In this document: piece by piece, positions 1-7,479 of the stretch
Position numbering within the stretch: position 1 is the first letter of the stretch
How the letters are laid out: the number at the start of each line of letters is the position of its first letter
DNA from: an uncultured Clostridia bacterium
GTDB taxonomy: Bacteria > Bacillota > Clostridia > Saccharofermentanales > Fastidiosipilaceae
Assembly: GCA_947253135.1 (NCBI GenBank)
Contig: CAMXYS010000033.1
Coordinates: 1-14,256 of the forward strand
Length of the DNA: 14,256 nucleotides
Direction of reading: 5' to 3'
Translations under genes and position numbers: made by a program
Notes under the pieces: model-generated
Seen by the model: only the letters and a program-made list of their open reading frames with translations
Database searches by the model: none
What the model was told of the DNA's origin: nothing

Positions 1-33
1 TATTTGTATAGAGAGACTAATTCGGAGGCTGTT

Positions 34-510
34 ATGGCTAGTTTTTTGAATCGTTTAGTAAATAGGTTTTCTGCTTATGATGACGCGGATTATGATGCAG
101 AATATGATGATCTGACGGCAGAGGATGAGCAACCTGTTTATCGCAATATTACCGATCACATCACGCCGGCAGCCGATCGCGAACAACCGCGCGTTATGAA
201 TATGCAGGACCACATCGGTCATCAGGTTGCGGTCATCCGCCCGGACAGCATGGAGGCGGCACAGGCGATGACGAGCCAGCTGCGCTCCGGCCGGACGGTT
301 ATTTGTAACTTTGAGCAGGTCGACCAACAGATCGCTCAAAGGGTGGTCGACTTCGTGACCGGGGCGGCTTTCGCCTTGGATGGCCAAGTGCAAAAAATTT
401 CGTCTTATATTTTTGTTATCGTGCCGAGCAATGTCCGCGTCGTCAATATGGATCGCCGGCAGGAAGAGCGCCGCGACGAGCGCGCTCCCCACTATGCCTA
501 CGGGATGTAA
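34..510 (+). CDS. sepF: Cell division protein SepF
   Basis: SepF is a membrane-associated protein that binds the C-terminal tail of FtsZ and helps tether and organise the division ring. The 158-residue product has the family layout. Residues 1-12 (MASFLNRLVNRF) can form an amphipathic membrane-binding helix. An acidic, Asp/Tyr-rich linker follows (about 14-35), then the compact SepF domain (about 65-137), including the DFVTGAAFALDG segment with the conserved glycine at 110 and the IFVIVPSNVRV strand near the end. The frame is open upstream to a TTG at 4, but I chose ATG 34 because GGAGG at 24-28 sits 5 bases before it and because family proteins begin with this helix. The usual ylmG/divIVA neighbours do not follow; a terminator-like hairpin and a glycosyltransferase do. 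The charged RRQEERRDER tail is a variable part of the family. Confidence 0.93.
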   Translation: MASFLNRLVNRFSAYDDADYDAEYDDLTAEDEQPVYRNITDHITPAADREQPRVMNMQDHIGHQVAVIRPDSMEAAQAMTSQLRSGRTVICNFEQVDQQIAQRVVDFVTGAAFALDGQVQKISSYIFVIVPSNVRVVNMDRRQEERRDERAPHYAYGM

Positions 511-570
511 CAAATATTTTTCCCCTTGCTGTTACCGCTTTTGATGGCGACAGCCGGGTGGGTTAGCTGC

Positions 571-610
571 TTTAGCTCTCGCCGAGTTCGGTTGAGGGCT
601 AAAATTTTAT
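571..610 (+). terminator. Strong hairpin after sepF, terminator or leader attenuator
   Basis: TTTAGCTCTC-GCCG (571-584) pairs with CGGT (589-592) and GAGGGCTAAA (594-603), leaving an AGTT loop and one bulged T. That gives 14 pairs, followed by ATTTTAT. It has the shape of an intrinsic terminator for sepF, although the T tract is short and broken. It ends only about 20 bases before the glycosyltransferase start and covers the approach to that gene's ribosome binding site at 616-624. It could therefore also act as a leader element of the next gene. Confidence 0.6.
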
Positions 611-629
611 CCGACAAAGGAGGGGTTAG

Positions 630-1655
630 GTGAAGCTTTTAACGGTCACCGTGCCGGCCTACAATGCAGAAGATTACCTCAGGCAGTCCTTGGACTCGAT
701 GCTGGGTTATGATGAAGATTTAGATGTCATTATTGTCAATGACGGTTCTACCGACAGTACACTTGAAATCGCCCGCTCTTACGTGGAGCGCTACCCGCAA
801 CTATTCCGCTTGGTTGACAAGGAAAATGGTGGTCACGGGTCAGGTGTTAATTCCGGGATTGATTTGGCTGAGGGGAGCTATTTTTATGTGCTGGACAGTG
901 ATGACTGGTTGGACCGGGCAGCCCTGGACGAACTGTTGCAGCAGATTCGCTACAGCTTGGCGGCAGAGCACGAGGTGGACTTATTTCTAGTTGACTGCAT
1001 GTATGAATACAGTTATGACGGCACCAGTAAATTGATGAAATTTAATGATGTTGTACCGGGGCGCCGGGTAATCGGCTGGGATGAAGTCCGGTCGATGGGC
1101 GTAGACCAATACTTCAGTATGCACTCCACTGTCTATCGGACCGAGATATTGCACGAAGCAGGGGTCCGGTTGCCGGAACATTGCTTTTATGTCGACAATG
1201 TTTTGGCTTATTGTCCCTTGCCTTGGGTGGAACGACTTTATTATTTACCCGTGCCGCTCTACCGCTACTTTATTGGACGGGAAGATCAGTCCGTTAACAC
1301 GGATGTGATGATCAGGCGGGCCGACCAGCAGTTGCGAGTCACCCGGTTAATGGCCGCCTCCTATGACTTGGAGCGCTCTGACCTCAACCGCTCTCTGAGA
1401 CGTTATATGATTCATTACTTTTCGATGATGATGACCATTTCCAGCGTTATTTTAATTCTGTCAAAAGAAAAAGAAAATTTGGATAAGAAAAATGAACTCT
1501 GGCTCTGGTTAAAAAAAGAGCATCCGTATTTATACGCCAAATGTAAGAAGAAACCACTTAATTTAATTCTTTGCGGCACTCGTGACTCAAAGTTTAGTAA
1601 CGCTCTAGTGGCCGGGGTTTATGAAGTGGCCAGAAGAATATATAAGTTCGCCTGA
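630..1655 (+). CDS. Family 2 glycosyltransferase
   Basis: This is a 341-residue GT-A fold glycosyltransferase that transfers a sugar from a nucleotide-sugar donor, probably to a cell-surface glycan or lipid-linked acceptor on the inner face of the membrane. The N-terminus carries the family 2 opening (LLTVTVPAYNAEDYLRQSLDS), the VNDGSTDST nucleotide-binding motif (36-43), the ENGGHGSGVNSG segment (65-76) and the metal-binding DXD within VLDSDDW (D89, D91). The C-terminal third (from about 275) is lysine-rich and AT-rich and has no motif I can name. There is no clear transmembrane segment beyond a short hydrophobic stretch near 266-277. The GTG start follows a very strong AAAGGAGGGG site at 616-625. 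The stop lies 13 bases before the CoaW start, so the two are probably co-transcribed. The acceptor and donor cannot be inferred. Confidence 0.85.
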   Translation: MKLLTVTVPAYNAEDYLRQSLDSMLGYDEDLDVIIVNDGSTDSTLEIARSYVERYPQLFRLVDKENGGHGSGVNSGIDLAEGSYFYVLDSDDWLDRAALDELLQQIRYSLAAEHEVDLFLVDCMYEYSYDGTSKLMKFNDVVPGRRVIGWDEVRSMGVDQYFSMHSTVYRTEILHEAGVRLPEHCFYVDNVLAYCPLPWVERLYYLPVPLYRYFIGREDQSVNTDVMIRRADQQLRVTRLMAASYDLERSDLNRSLRRYMIHYFSMMMTISSVILILSKEKENLDKKNELWLWLKKEHPYLYAKCKKKPLNLILCGTRDSKFSNALVAGVYEVARRIYKFA

Positions 1656-1668
1656 TAAGGGGAAAATT

Positions 1669-2514
1669 ATGATTATCGGTCTGGATATCGGTGGTAGTAC
1701 AACTAAGATTGTCACTTTTTTAGATCAAAAAATGACCGCCGGTGAGCAGGTGCGGGCAGATGACCCGGTCGCCTCCGCCTACGGTGCTCTCGGCAAGGTT
1801 TTAAACCTTAATGGCCACCGGGTGGGGGATGTCCGCAAATTGTTCATCACCGGTGTCGGCGCCTCCTTTATCCGCAGTCCACTGTTGGGCATTGAGACCC
1901 ACCGGGTAGAAGAAGTTCGTTCCATCGGCTTGGGCGGCTGTTATGTGAGTGGTCTGGATCGGGCCGTGGTGGTAAGCATGGGGACAGGAACTGCCATTGT
2001 AGAGGCTGACCGAAACAAGCGGGAGGTGAGCCATCTGATTGGTTCCGGCGTCGGGGGAGGCACCTTGCTCGGCCTGGCTAGAGCCATGCTCGGCACTCGG
2101 GACATCGGCCGTTTTGCCCGCATGGCAGAGGCCGGTGATTTAAGTCAAGTCGATTTGAGTATTGAAGATATTTCACGACAGCAAATTGCCGGCTTAGGGC
2201 CGAGCGTAACGGCTTCAAATTTCGGTAAGGTGGTCGATGAAACAGATGCGGCCGACATTGCTGCAGGCATTGTCAACCTGGTTTTTCAAACGGTGGGGAT
2301 CTTGGCTGTGGCCATTTCCCGCGGTGTGGCCTTGCGAGATATTGTCTTCACGGGAAATTTAATCCATCTTAAAACTGGCCGTGACATGCTGAAACGAGTA
2401 GCAGAACTTTACGAATACCGATTCCATTTGCCACCGGAGGCAGAGTATGCCACTGCTATTGGGGCAGCCCTGCACGCCTTTGCGCCGCCGATTGAAGGAG
2501 ATGAATTATTATGA
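1669..2514 (+). CDS. coaW: Type II pantothenate kinase (CoaW family)
   Basis: It phosphorylates pantothenate with ATP, the first step of coenzyme A synthesis, in the cytoplasm. The 281-residue protein has the ASKHA-fold features of the eukaryotic/staphylococcal PanK family: an N-terminal phosphate-1 loop LDIGGSTTKIV (5-15), a TGVGAS turn (61-66), the segment ETHRVEEV (76-83) where the family carries its catalytic glutamate, SMGTGTAIV (103-111), a glycine-rich IGSGVGGGTLLGLA (124-137), TASNFGK (181-187) and a C-terminal GNLI plus ATAIGAALHA. I chose ATG 1669 over the in-frame ATG 1621, which lies inside the glycosyltransferase, because AAGGGG at 1657-1662 is correctly spaced and the first strand of the fold begins here. 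Its stop overlaps the next start as ATGA. Bacterial type II enzymes are typically not inhibited by CoA; that is family knowledge, not visible here. Confidence 0.9.
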   Translation: MIIGLDIGGSTTKIVTFLDQKMTAGEQVRADDPVASAYGALGKVLNLNGHRVGDVRKLFITGVGASFIRSPLLGIETHRVEEVRSIGLGGCYVSGLDRAVVVSMGTGTAIVEADRNKREVSHLIGSGVGGGTLLGLARAMLGTRDIGRFARMAEAGDLSQVDLSIEDISRQQIAGLGPSVTASNFGKVVDETDAADIAAGIVNLVFQTVGILAVAISRGVALRDIVFTGNLIHLKTGRDMLKRVAELYEYRFHLPPEAEYATAIGAALHAFAPPIEGDELL

Positions 2515-3392
2515 CGGGTCAGTGTGCCTTTATCTTTGATCTGGATGGCACCTTGTTAGATTCCATTAAAGATTTAGCTTTGACGGCCAATGACGGTTTG
2601 GTACAAGCAGATTTACCGCCTTTGCCGGAGCCGGTTTATTACAATTTGGTGGGAAATGGCATTCCTGAACTCTGTCGCAGGAGTATTGTGCTTAGTCGGC
2701 TGCAGCAAGCAAAGGGCAAGGAGGCCATCTATTTGGATGAGCATTACAACTTGCCGCCCAAAATGCTGGCAGCGATTAGAAATCCTGAAAAAAACGAGGT
2801 GGAAGCAGACTTGCTATCCGCTTTTACGGGCGATTTTATGCTTGCCTACCGTCACAATTGGAATCGTCACACAGTGCCTTTCCCCGGCATGGTCAAGCTG
2901 CTGGATCGACTTGCACAGGCCGGTATACCGGCTGCTGTATTGTCAAACAAAGATGATTCTTTTGTCCAGGAGATATGTGCTCGTTTTTTTGCCGGAGACA
3001 GGCTGACCACCAGCCTAGGCGACCGGGCGGACTGGCCTGCTAAGCCGGATCCGACGGGGGCCCTCTTTTTAGCAAAACAGATGAATTGCAGTCCGGCTGA
3101 TGTGTTTTTTGTCGGCGACTCGGATGTCGATATGGTTACAGCTGGCCGGGCCGGTATGAAGCCCGTAGCAGTGAGTTGGGGCTTTCGGTCAGTTGAGGAA
3201 CTGCTTAGTGCAGGGGCAGTACACCTGGTCCATCAACCGGAAGAACTGGCCGCTCTGGTGAACTTGTCACTTGAAGAGGAGGTTGCCGGGCCGGTGGCGA
3301 GCAAGGCCAAAACGGGTGAGCCCGCCGGCGCGGCGGCCGGCGAGGCGGTGTGTGCAAGCAAAAAACATGCTCACCTGTCAGATGAAAACTGA
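2511..3392 (+). CDS. HAD-superfamily phosphatase, phosphoglycolate-phosphatase-like, with low-complexity tail
   Basis: This is a haloacid dehalogenase hydrolase, probably a small-molecule phosphatase. Motif I is FDLDGTLLDS (nucleophile D10, acid/base D12), motif II is VLSN (S145), motif III is K178 in AKPDPTG, and motif IV is VGDSDVD (201-207). An alpha-helical cap lies between motifs I and II (about 20-120) and is longer than usual, with the insertion around residues 60-100. The overall layout resembles Gph phosphoglycolate phosphatase, but the substrate cannot be assigned. After about residue 255 the protein runs into a 38-residue Ala/Gly/Lys-rich tail that lies beyond the normal HAD end and overlaps the hemZ start. 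AAGGAG at 2495-2500 precedes the ATG, which overlaps the CoaW stop by 4 bases. Neighbouring CoaW may hint at clearing phosphorylated metabolites; that is only inference. Confidence 0.83.
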   Translation: MTGQCAFIFDLDGTLLDSIKDLALTANDGLVQADLPPLPEPVYYNLVGNGIPELCRRSIVLSRLQQAKGKEAIYLDEHYNLPPKMLAAIRNPEKNEVEADLLSAFTGDFMLAYRHNWNRHTVPFPGMVKLLDRLAQAGIPAAVLSNKDDSFVQEICARFFAGDRLTTSLGDRADWPAKPDPTGALFLAKQMNCSPADVFFVGDSDVDMVTAGRAGMKPVAVSWGFRSVEELLSAGAVHLVHQPEELAALVNLSLEEEVAGPVASKAKTGEPAGAAAGEAVCASKKHAHLSDEN

Positions 3393-5046
3393 GCAGCTGC
3401 CGCAGCAACTGGTCCGCGTTGATGATGCTGTTTTGCTGCCGGCAGCTAGGGAAATTCTAAGACTCTTCTTCGGCCGGGTCAGAAGTATTGCTCCTGGTCT
3501 TTTGGCTGTGGGCACCGGAGCTGAACCGGAGCTAATCTCTGCCGGTGCTGTTGTGGGCCCACCAATGGCTGTTTCCGGTCCACTTCACCGGGGGCAAAGA
3601 GCTGTGCTCTGGCGGTTTTACCTGCACGATGGGCGGCCGAGAGCTCAAGTGGCGGACTTGCCGGCAAGTGTTGAAGCTGTGGGCAGGGGCGGCGCAGAGC
3701 CATCGCCTGTTGGCGCCAACACCGGTGCGGGGGCTGTCAGCAACCTGCCCGGTGCAGCGGATGTCTTTTTGAGCGGGGCGGCTGCAGCCTTGCCGGCTGA
3801 TGTTTTGCTGCGACGGCTGGCCAAGATTGTTTTTTATCGTTTTTGTTGCCGCCAGACCGGCCGGTCTTATCCCTGGGGTTCTTTAACAGGTATCCGACCG
3901 ACCTATGTGGCGGCGGAGCTTTTGGCGGCGGTCAAGGGGGATGGCGACAGGGCCCGCGCTATTTTGCAATCAACCTATGACGTGGCTCCGGCCAAGGCCT
4001 CATTGGCTATACGGGTAGCCCGGGCGGAAAAAGCGCTTTTACAGCGCCTGCCCAACCGGGCCTGTTGTCTTTACATCGGTATCCCCTTTTGTCCCAGCAA
4101 ATGTCATTATTGCTCCTTTACTCTTAATGAAGGGATAGCCTGTTCCACTGCAGCCAAAACCCTTTATATAGAAGCACTTATTAAAGAATTGGAACTCGTT
4201 TTGCCCCGGTTAAAACAGCCGGTCGCCGCAGTTTATATCGGGGGGGGCACGCCCGGTGATTTGAACGCGGATCAGATCAGCCTGCTGTTGGCTGCTTTGC
4301 ATCGGTTGTTGCCCGCTTTAAAAAGGGAATCTGTGGAAATTTGCTTTGAGGCCGGCCGGGCGGATGCGGTCACGGAGGACAAATTACAAACACTGCTCGC
4401 CGCAGGAGTCAACCGGCTCTGTATTAATCCGCAAACGATGCACGACCGCACCCTGCAGCTCATTGGACGAAAGCATTCCGTCGCTGCAGTTATTCAGGCC
4501 TTTAAACTGGCCAGGTCCGTCGGTTTCAGCTCTATCAATATGGACCTGATTGCCGGTTTGCCCGGTGAGACTCCGGCAGATTTTGCTGCCACCCTCAGCC
4601 AACTGGCCGCCCTGGAGCCGGACAGCCTGACGGTTCACACCTTGGCAGTCAAGCGTTCATCGGATTTAAATCACCGCCTGAAGTCAGGCGAGTCAGGAGC
4701 TTTTTTCGACTTTAAAAAGCCGGACCCGGCTGTAGCCGAGATGTTGGAAGCAGCAGTTGCCTATGCTGACAAGCAGGGCTTGTTGCCTTACTACTTATAT
4801 CGACAGAAAGATGGGATCGGCGGCTTGGAAAACATCGGCTTTGCCCGCCTCGGTGCTGCTAACTTGTATAATGTTGCTATGATGAGTGACCGTTGCTCTA
4901 TTCTTGCCTTTGGTTGCGGCGGGATCAGCAAGTTGGTCGATCGAAAAGGCAAGGCCACACGCAGCCCCAATGTTAAATCTTTAGCTGCTTATCTGGACAG
5001 GTATGAAGAAATGGCCCGGCGGAAAATCGATCTATTTAAAATGTAA
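3382..5046 (+). CDS. hemZ: HemZ-like oxygen-independent coproporphyrinogen III dehydrogenase (radical SAM)
   Basis: This radical SAM enzyme of the HemN/HemZ group would decarboxylate the propionate chains of coproporphyrinogen III without oxygen. The [4Fe-4S] cluster motif is CPSKCHYC (C237, C241, C244), followed by a GGGTP SAM-binding loop (287-291). The HemZ branch is recognised by LTGIRPTYVA (168-177) ahead of the cluster and PYYLYRQK...LENIGFA (469-487) behind it. The 554 residues exceed the roughly 500 of Bacillus HemZ. Part of the excess is a Gly/Ala/Pro-rich stretch at about 92-139. The start is uncertain: the frame is open upstream to 3271, with ATGs at 3367 and 3382, and neither has a convincing ribosome binding site, so translation is probably coupled to the HAD gene, which it overlaps by 11 bases. 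No other heme gene is nearby, and related HemW proteins are heme chaperones, so the activity is inferred. Confidence 0.87.
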   Translation: MKTEQLPQQLVRVDDAVLLPAAREILRLFFGRVRSIAPGLLAVGTGAEPELISAGAVVGPPMAVSGPLHRGQRAVLWRFYLHDGRPRAQVADLPASVEAVGRGGAEPSPVGANTGAGAVSNLPGAADVFLSGAAAALPADVLLRRLAKIVFYRFCCRQTGRSYPWGSLTGIRPTYVAAELLAAVKGDGDRARAILQSTYDVAPAKASLAIRVARAEKALLQRLPNRACCLYIGIPFCPSKCHYCSFTLNEGIACSTAAKTLYIEALIKELELVLPRLKQPVAAVYIGGGTPGDLNADQISLLLAALHRLLPALKRESVEICFEAGRADAVTEDKLQTLLAAGVNRLCINPQTMHDRTLQLIGRKHSVAAVIQAFKLARSVGFSSINMDLIAGLPGETPADFAATLSQLAALEPDSLTVHTLAVKRSSDLNHRLKSGESGAFFDFKKPDPAVAEMLEAAVAYADKQGLLPYYLYRQKDGIGGLENIGFARLGAANLYNVAMMSDRCSILAFGCGGISKLVDRKGKATRSPNVKSLAAYLDRYEEMARRKIDLFKM

Positions 5047-5124
5047 ATACAGGGTTAATAAAAGGTTAGATTTCCTTAAAAATTCAGGGCGTCAGGCGAT
5101 ACAACCTCTGTTTTAAGGACAAAT

Positions 5125-5133
5125 TGCTATAAT
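5125..5133 (+). promoter_or_regulatory. Extended -10 promoter for the kinase-ppx-ppk operon
   Basis: TGCTATAAT is a perfect consensus -10 box (5128-5133) with the extended TGn element. No good -35 hexamer lies 16-18 bases upstream, as expected for an extended -10 promoter. The start of transcription should fall near 5140, about 20 bases before the GTG at 5162, leaving room only for the AAAGGA ribosome binding site (5149-5154). Confidence 0.7.
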
Positions 5134-5161
5134 AATCGGGGCAGAGAGAAAGGATTTTACT

Positions 5162-5899
5162 GTGCCAGCAAAAGAAAGTCGGGCGGATTCGCCGGCGCCC
5201 ACTCCCACTGGAAAAAGGGGGCCGCGGCGGAAAAAAAACAAAAAAAATCAGACCGAAACCGGGTTTCAGGGCAATCAGAAATCCCGTTGCCGGTGCCGGA
5301 ATCATTCGTGCAAAAGTGGCCAAGCGGGCCTGCAACGACGTAAAAAGAGAAACAAAAGGCCGGCCCGAACGCGTCACAATCTGATTTTGATCGGCATGCC
5401 CGGATCCGGAAAATCAACCTTGGGGCGGGCTGTTGCAAACCTGTTGGATTTACCTTTTGTTGACACGGATAGGGTGCTTTTTCAACAGACCGGCAAGACC
5501 ACCGGCCAATTGACAGCCAGTTTGTCCAATGAAGAATTTATGGCGGCAGAAACAAGGGCGGTTTGTGCTGTCCGCCCGCGCAAGCAAATTGTGGTGGCGA
5601 CAGGCGGCAGTGTCGTCTATAGCCGAAAGGCCATGGAGCACTTGCAACAGCTGGGTTTGATTATCTACCTGGACGTGCCGCTTGAAATTTTAAGACGGCG
5701 GCTGGGCAACCTTAAAAAACGTGGTGTGGTACTTAAGCCGGGGCAAGACCTGACCGACCTCTATCGCGAGCGCGACCGGTTGTATCGCGAGTATGCAGAA
5801 GTAACCTTTTTAGTCGGACGGTTAAGTAAGCGGCAAACAGCGGTTGCCTTGGCTGAATTTTATACCTTTATGACAGAGCCGTTTGACGGTCAAAATTAA
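5162..5899 (+). CDS. Shikimate-kinase-like P-loop kinase with basic N-terminal tail
   Basis: This 245-residue protein is a shikimate-kinase-fold small-molecule kinase. The core begins near residue 72 and has the Walker A loop GMPGSGKST (78-86), the DTD of the substrate site (D101, D103), ATGGSVVY (146-153), a lid with KKRGVVL (185-191) and RERDRLY (202-208). Two shikimate-contacting features of AroK are altered. The FRxxE arginine (Arg58 in the Mycobacterium enzyme) is replaced in EEFMAAE by Met127, and the third glycine of GGG is serine. From memory, clostridial proteins annotated as shikimate kinase often share this GGSVVY form, so the true substrate may differ. Residues 1-72 form an extra tail with 24 Lys/Arg and a Cys/His group (C43, C45, H48, C50). 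No ATG, GTG or TTG lies in frame between the GTG start and residue 76, so the tail is part of the gene. It leads an operon with ppx and ppk. Confidence 0.72.
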   Translation: MPAKESRADSPAPTPTGKRGPRRKKNKKNQTETGFQGNQKSRCRCRNHSCKSGQAGLQRRKKRNKRPARTRHNLILIGMPGSGKSTLGRAVANLLDLPFVDTDRVLFQQTGKTTGQLTASLSNEEFMAAETRAVCAVRPRKQIVVATGGSVVYSRKAMEHLQQLGLIIYLDVPLEILRRRLGNLKKRGVVLKPGQDLTDLYRERDRLYREYAEVTFLVGRLSKRQTAVALAEFYTFMTEPFDGQN

Positions 5900-5926
5900 C
5901 CGGATACCCGGTGCAAGGGGGTTAAA

Positions 5927-7465
5927 GTGATATCAGAAAAAAAGCGCTTTGCTCTGATTGATGTCGGTTCCAGTTCCTTGACGATGAAAATAGCGGAGCT
6001 GAGCCGAGGGGAGGCTCCTCGAATTATTGAGACTGTGCGAGGCAACCTGGCCTTGGGCGAAGATACCTATACACACCGCCGTATCTCTGACCGCAATGTA
6101 GACCTGTGCTGTGAAATTTTACAAGGTTTTCGCCTTAAACTGGAAGAGTACAGGATTACAGACTACCGTGTAGTCGCGACCAGTGCAGTTCGAGAGGCGG
6201 AAAACAAGGTTTACGTGCTGATGCAAATCCGCCATAAGACCGGCTTTGAAGTCGAAGTGCTGGATAACGGTATTGAACGATATTTTCACAACGTAGCGAT
6301 TTCAGAAGCCATACCGGAATTTTCAGACTTGATTGAAGAAGGTGTCATTATCCTTGATATCAGTTCCGGCTCAGTTCAAGTTTCAGCTTTCAGGCACTCC
6401 GAATGCCACTTTAGCCACAACTTAAGGCTGGGCGTTTTGCGAATTAATGAAATGATGGACCGTTTGCGAGGCCGCAGCCGCGATTATATCGACCTGATGA
6501 ACGAATATGTCGATGCGGAAATCAATGATTTTAAAGTCGTTGAGCCGGGTGGGATGACCTACCCTCATCTGATTGCCCTTTATCCGGGCTCGATTTTTTT
6601 GCACCGCCTGGCGGGAGAGGAACCTGACCGCCCCATCATCCGCCGGAAGAGCCTCCAAAAAATCTATCAGGTGGTTTGCCGGGTCAGCCCCGATGCGCTC
6701 AATTTAGATTATCAAATCCCATCTGATATAGCCGAGTTACTTTTGCCGGCCACCTTAATCATCCGCAAATATGCCAACTACAATGACCTAAAACGCATCT
6801 ATTTGCCCCAGACGGACATAGGCGACGGCATACTGACAGCTTTAGCAGCTCGAGCCTACCACTATACTCCCAATTACGACCACCGGTCTGACACGGTTTC
6901 TTTGGCCAGACACCTGGCCAGTCGTTTTCGCTATGACAAGGGCCACACTGACTTTGTCGAGGTGATGTCGCTCCGGGTTTTTGACGCCCTAAAGAAGCGT
7001 TATGGTATGAGTGAACGGGATCGATTGTTATTGCAGCTAGCTGCTATTTTACATGACACAGGTAAATTTATTCACCTCAATCGACACAGTGAACGGTCTT
7101 TTAACATCATCAATTTTATTGAGCTAATTGGTTTGAGCGAGGCTGAGCGGCAGCGGGTCGCCTGGATTGCCAGGTTACATTCTTCTTCCCGGCTGCCCAG
7201 CCAGACATTTTTGGATGAAATCGGTGAGCAGGACATGGATGATATCATTCGGCCGGCAGCCATTTTGCGGATGGTGGACGCCTTGGATGCCTCACACCGG
7301 CAGAAATTTATCAGTGTCAAGCCGAAGGTAAAGGGGGCTACTTTAATTTTGCGCTATGAGACAAATGACGATGTCACCTTGGAAGAGGCCTCTTTAAAAG
7401 GCAAGGGCTTATTGTTCGAAACAGTGTTTGGCCTGCGTCCGGAATTAGTGGTAAAGAAGCGATGA
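5927..7465 (+). CDS. ppx: Ppx/GppA-type exopolyphosphatase with C-terminal HD domain
   Basis: The family hydrolyses the terminal phosphates of inorganic polyphosphate or converts pppGpp to ppGpp. The 512-residue protein has an ASKHA-fold N-terminal half: phosphate loop ALIDVGSSSLTMKIAE (9-24), TSAVREAEN (85-93), LDNGIERYFHNVAI (112-125) and LDISSGSVQVSAF (143-155). The C-terminal half holds an HD-type domain with LAAILHDTGK (371-380; H376, D377) and a helical region ending in RMVDALDASHR. Two core motifs are divergent: the usual SGxEEA reads NGIERY and the usual DIGGGS reads DISSGS. The enzyme may therefore be altered, or simply belong to a clostridial branch. The GTG at 5927 follows AAGGGGG at 5915-5921. 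It lies 27 bases after the kinase gene and overlaps or abuts ppk, which strongly supports a polyphosphate role. Confidence 0.85.
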   Translation: MISEKKRFALIDVGSSSLTMKIAELSRGEAPRIIETVRGNLALGEDTYTHRRISDRNVDLCCEILQGFRLKLEEYRITDYRVVATSAVREAENKVYVLMQIRHKTGFEVEVLDNGIERYFHNVAISEAIPEFSDLIEEGVIILDISSGSVQVSAFRHSECHFSHNLRLGVLRINEMMDRLRGRSRDYIDLMNEYVDAEINDFKVVEPGGMTYPHLIALYPGSIFLHRLAGEEPDRPIIRRKSLQKIYQVVCRVSPDALNLDYQIPSDIAELLLPATLIIRKYANYNDLKRIYLPQTDIGDGILTALAARAYHYTPNYDHRSDTVSLARHLASRFRYDKGHTDFVEVMSLRVFDALKKRYGMSERDRLLLQLAAILHDTGKFIHLNRHSERSFNIINFIELIGLSEAERQRVAWIARLHSSSRLPSQTFLDEIGEQDMDDIIRPAAILRMVDALDASHRQKFISVKPKVKGATLILRYETNDDVTLEEASLKGKGLLFETVFGLRPELVVKKR

Positions 7466-7479
7466 AGAAGGAGGATAAG

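Noticed and set aside
55..513. A 152-codon minus-strand frame opposite sepF
   Set aside because: It mirrors the whole SepF gene, shows no family features and has no upstream gene context.
1621..1668. An earlier in-frame ATG for CoaW
   Set aside because: It would add 16 residues before the first strand of the kinase fold and lies inside the glycosyltransferase; ATG 1669 has the ribosome binding site.
5058..5085. Short AAGG/CCTT hairpin after hemZ as a terminator
   Set aside because: It has only four pairs, an eight-base loop and no T tract on the + strand, so the hemZ transcript end is left unassigned.
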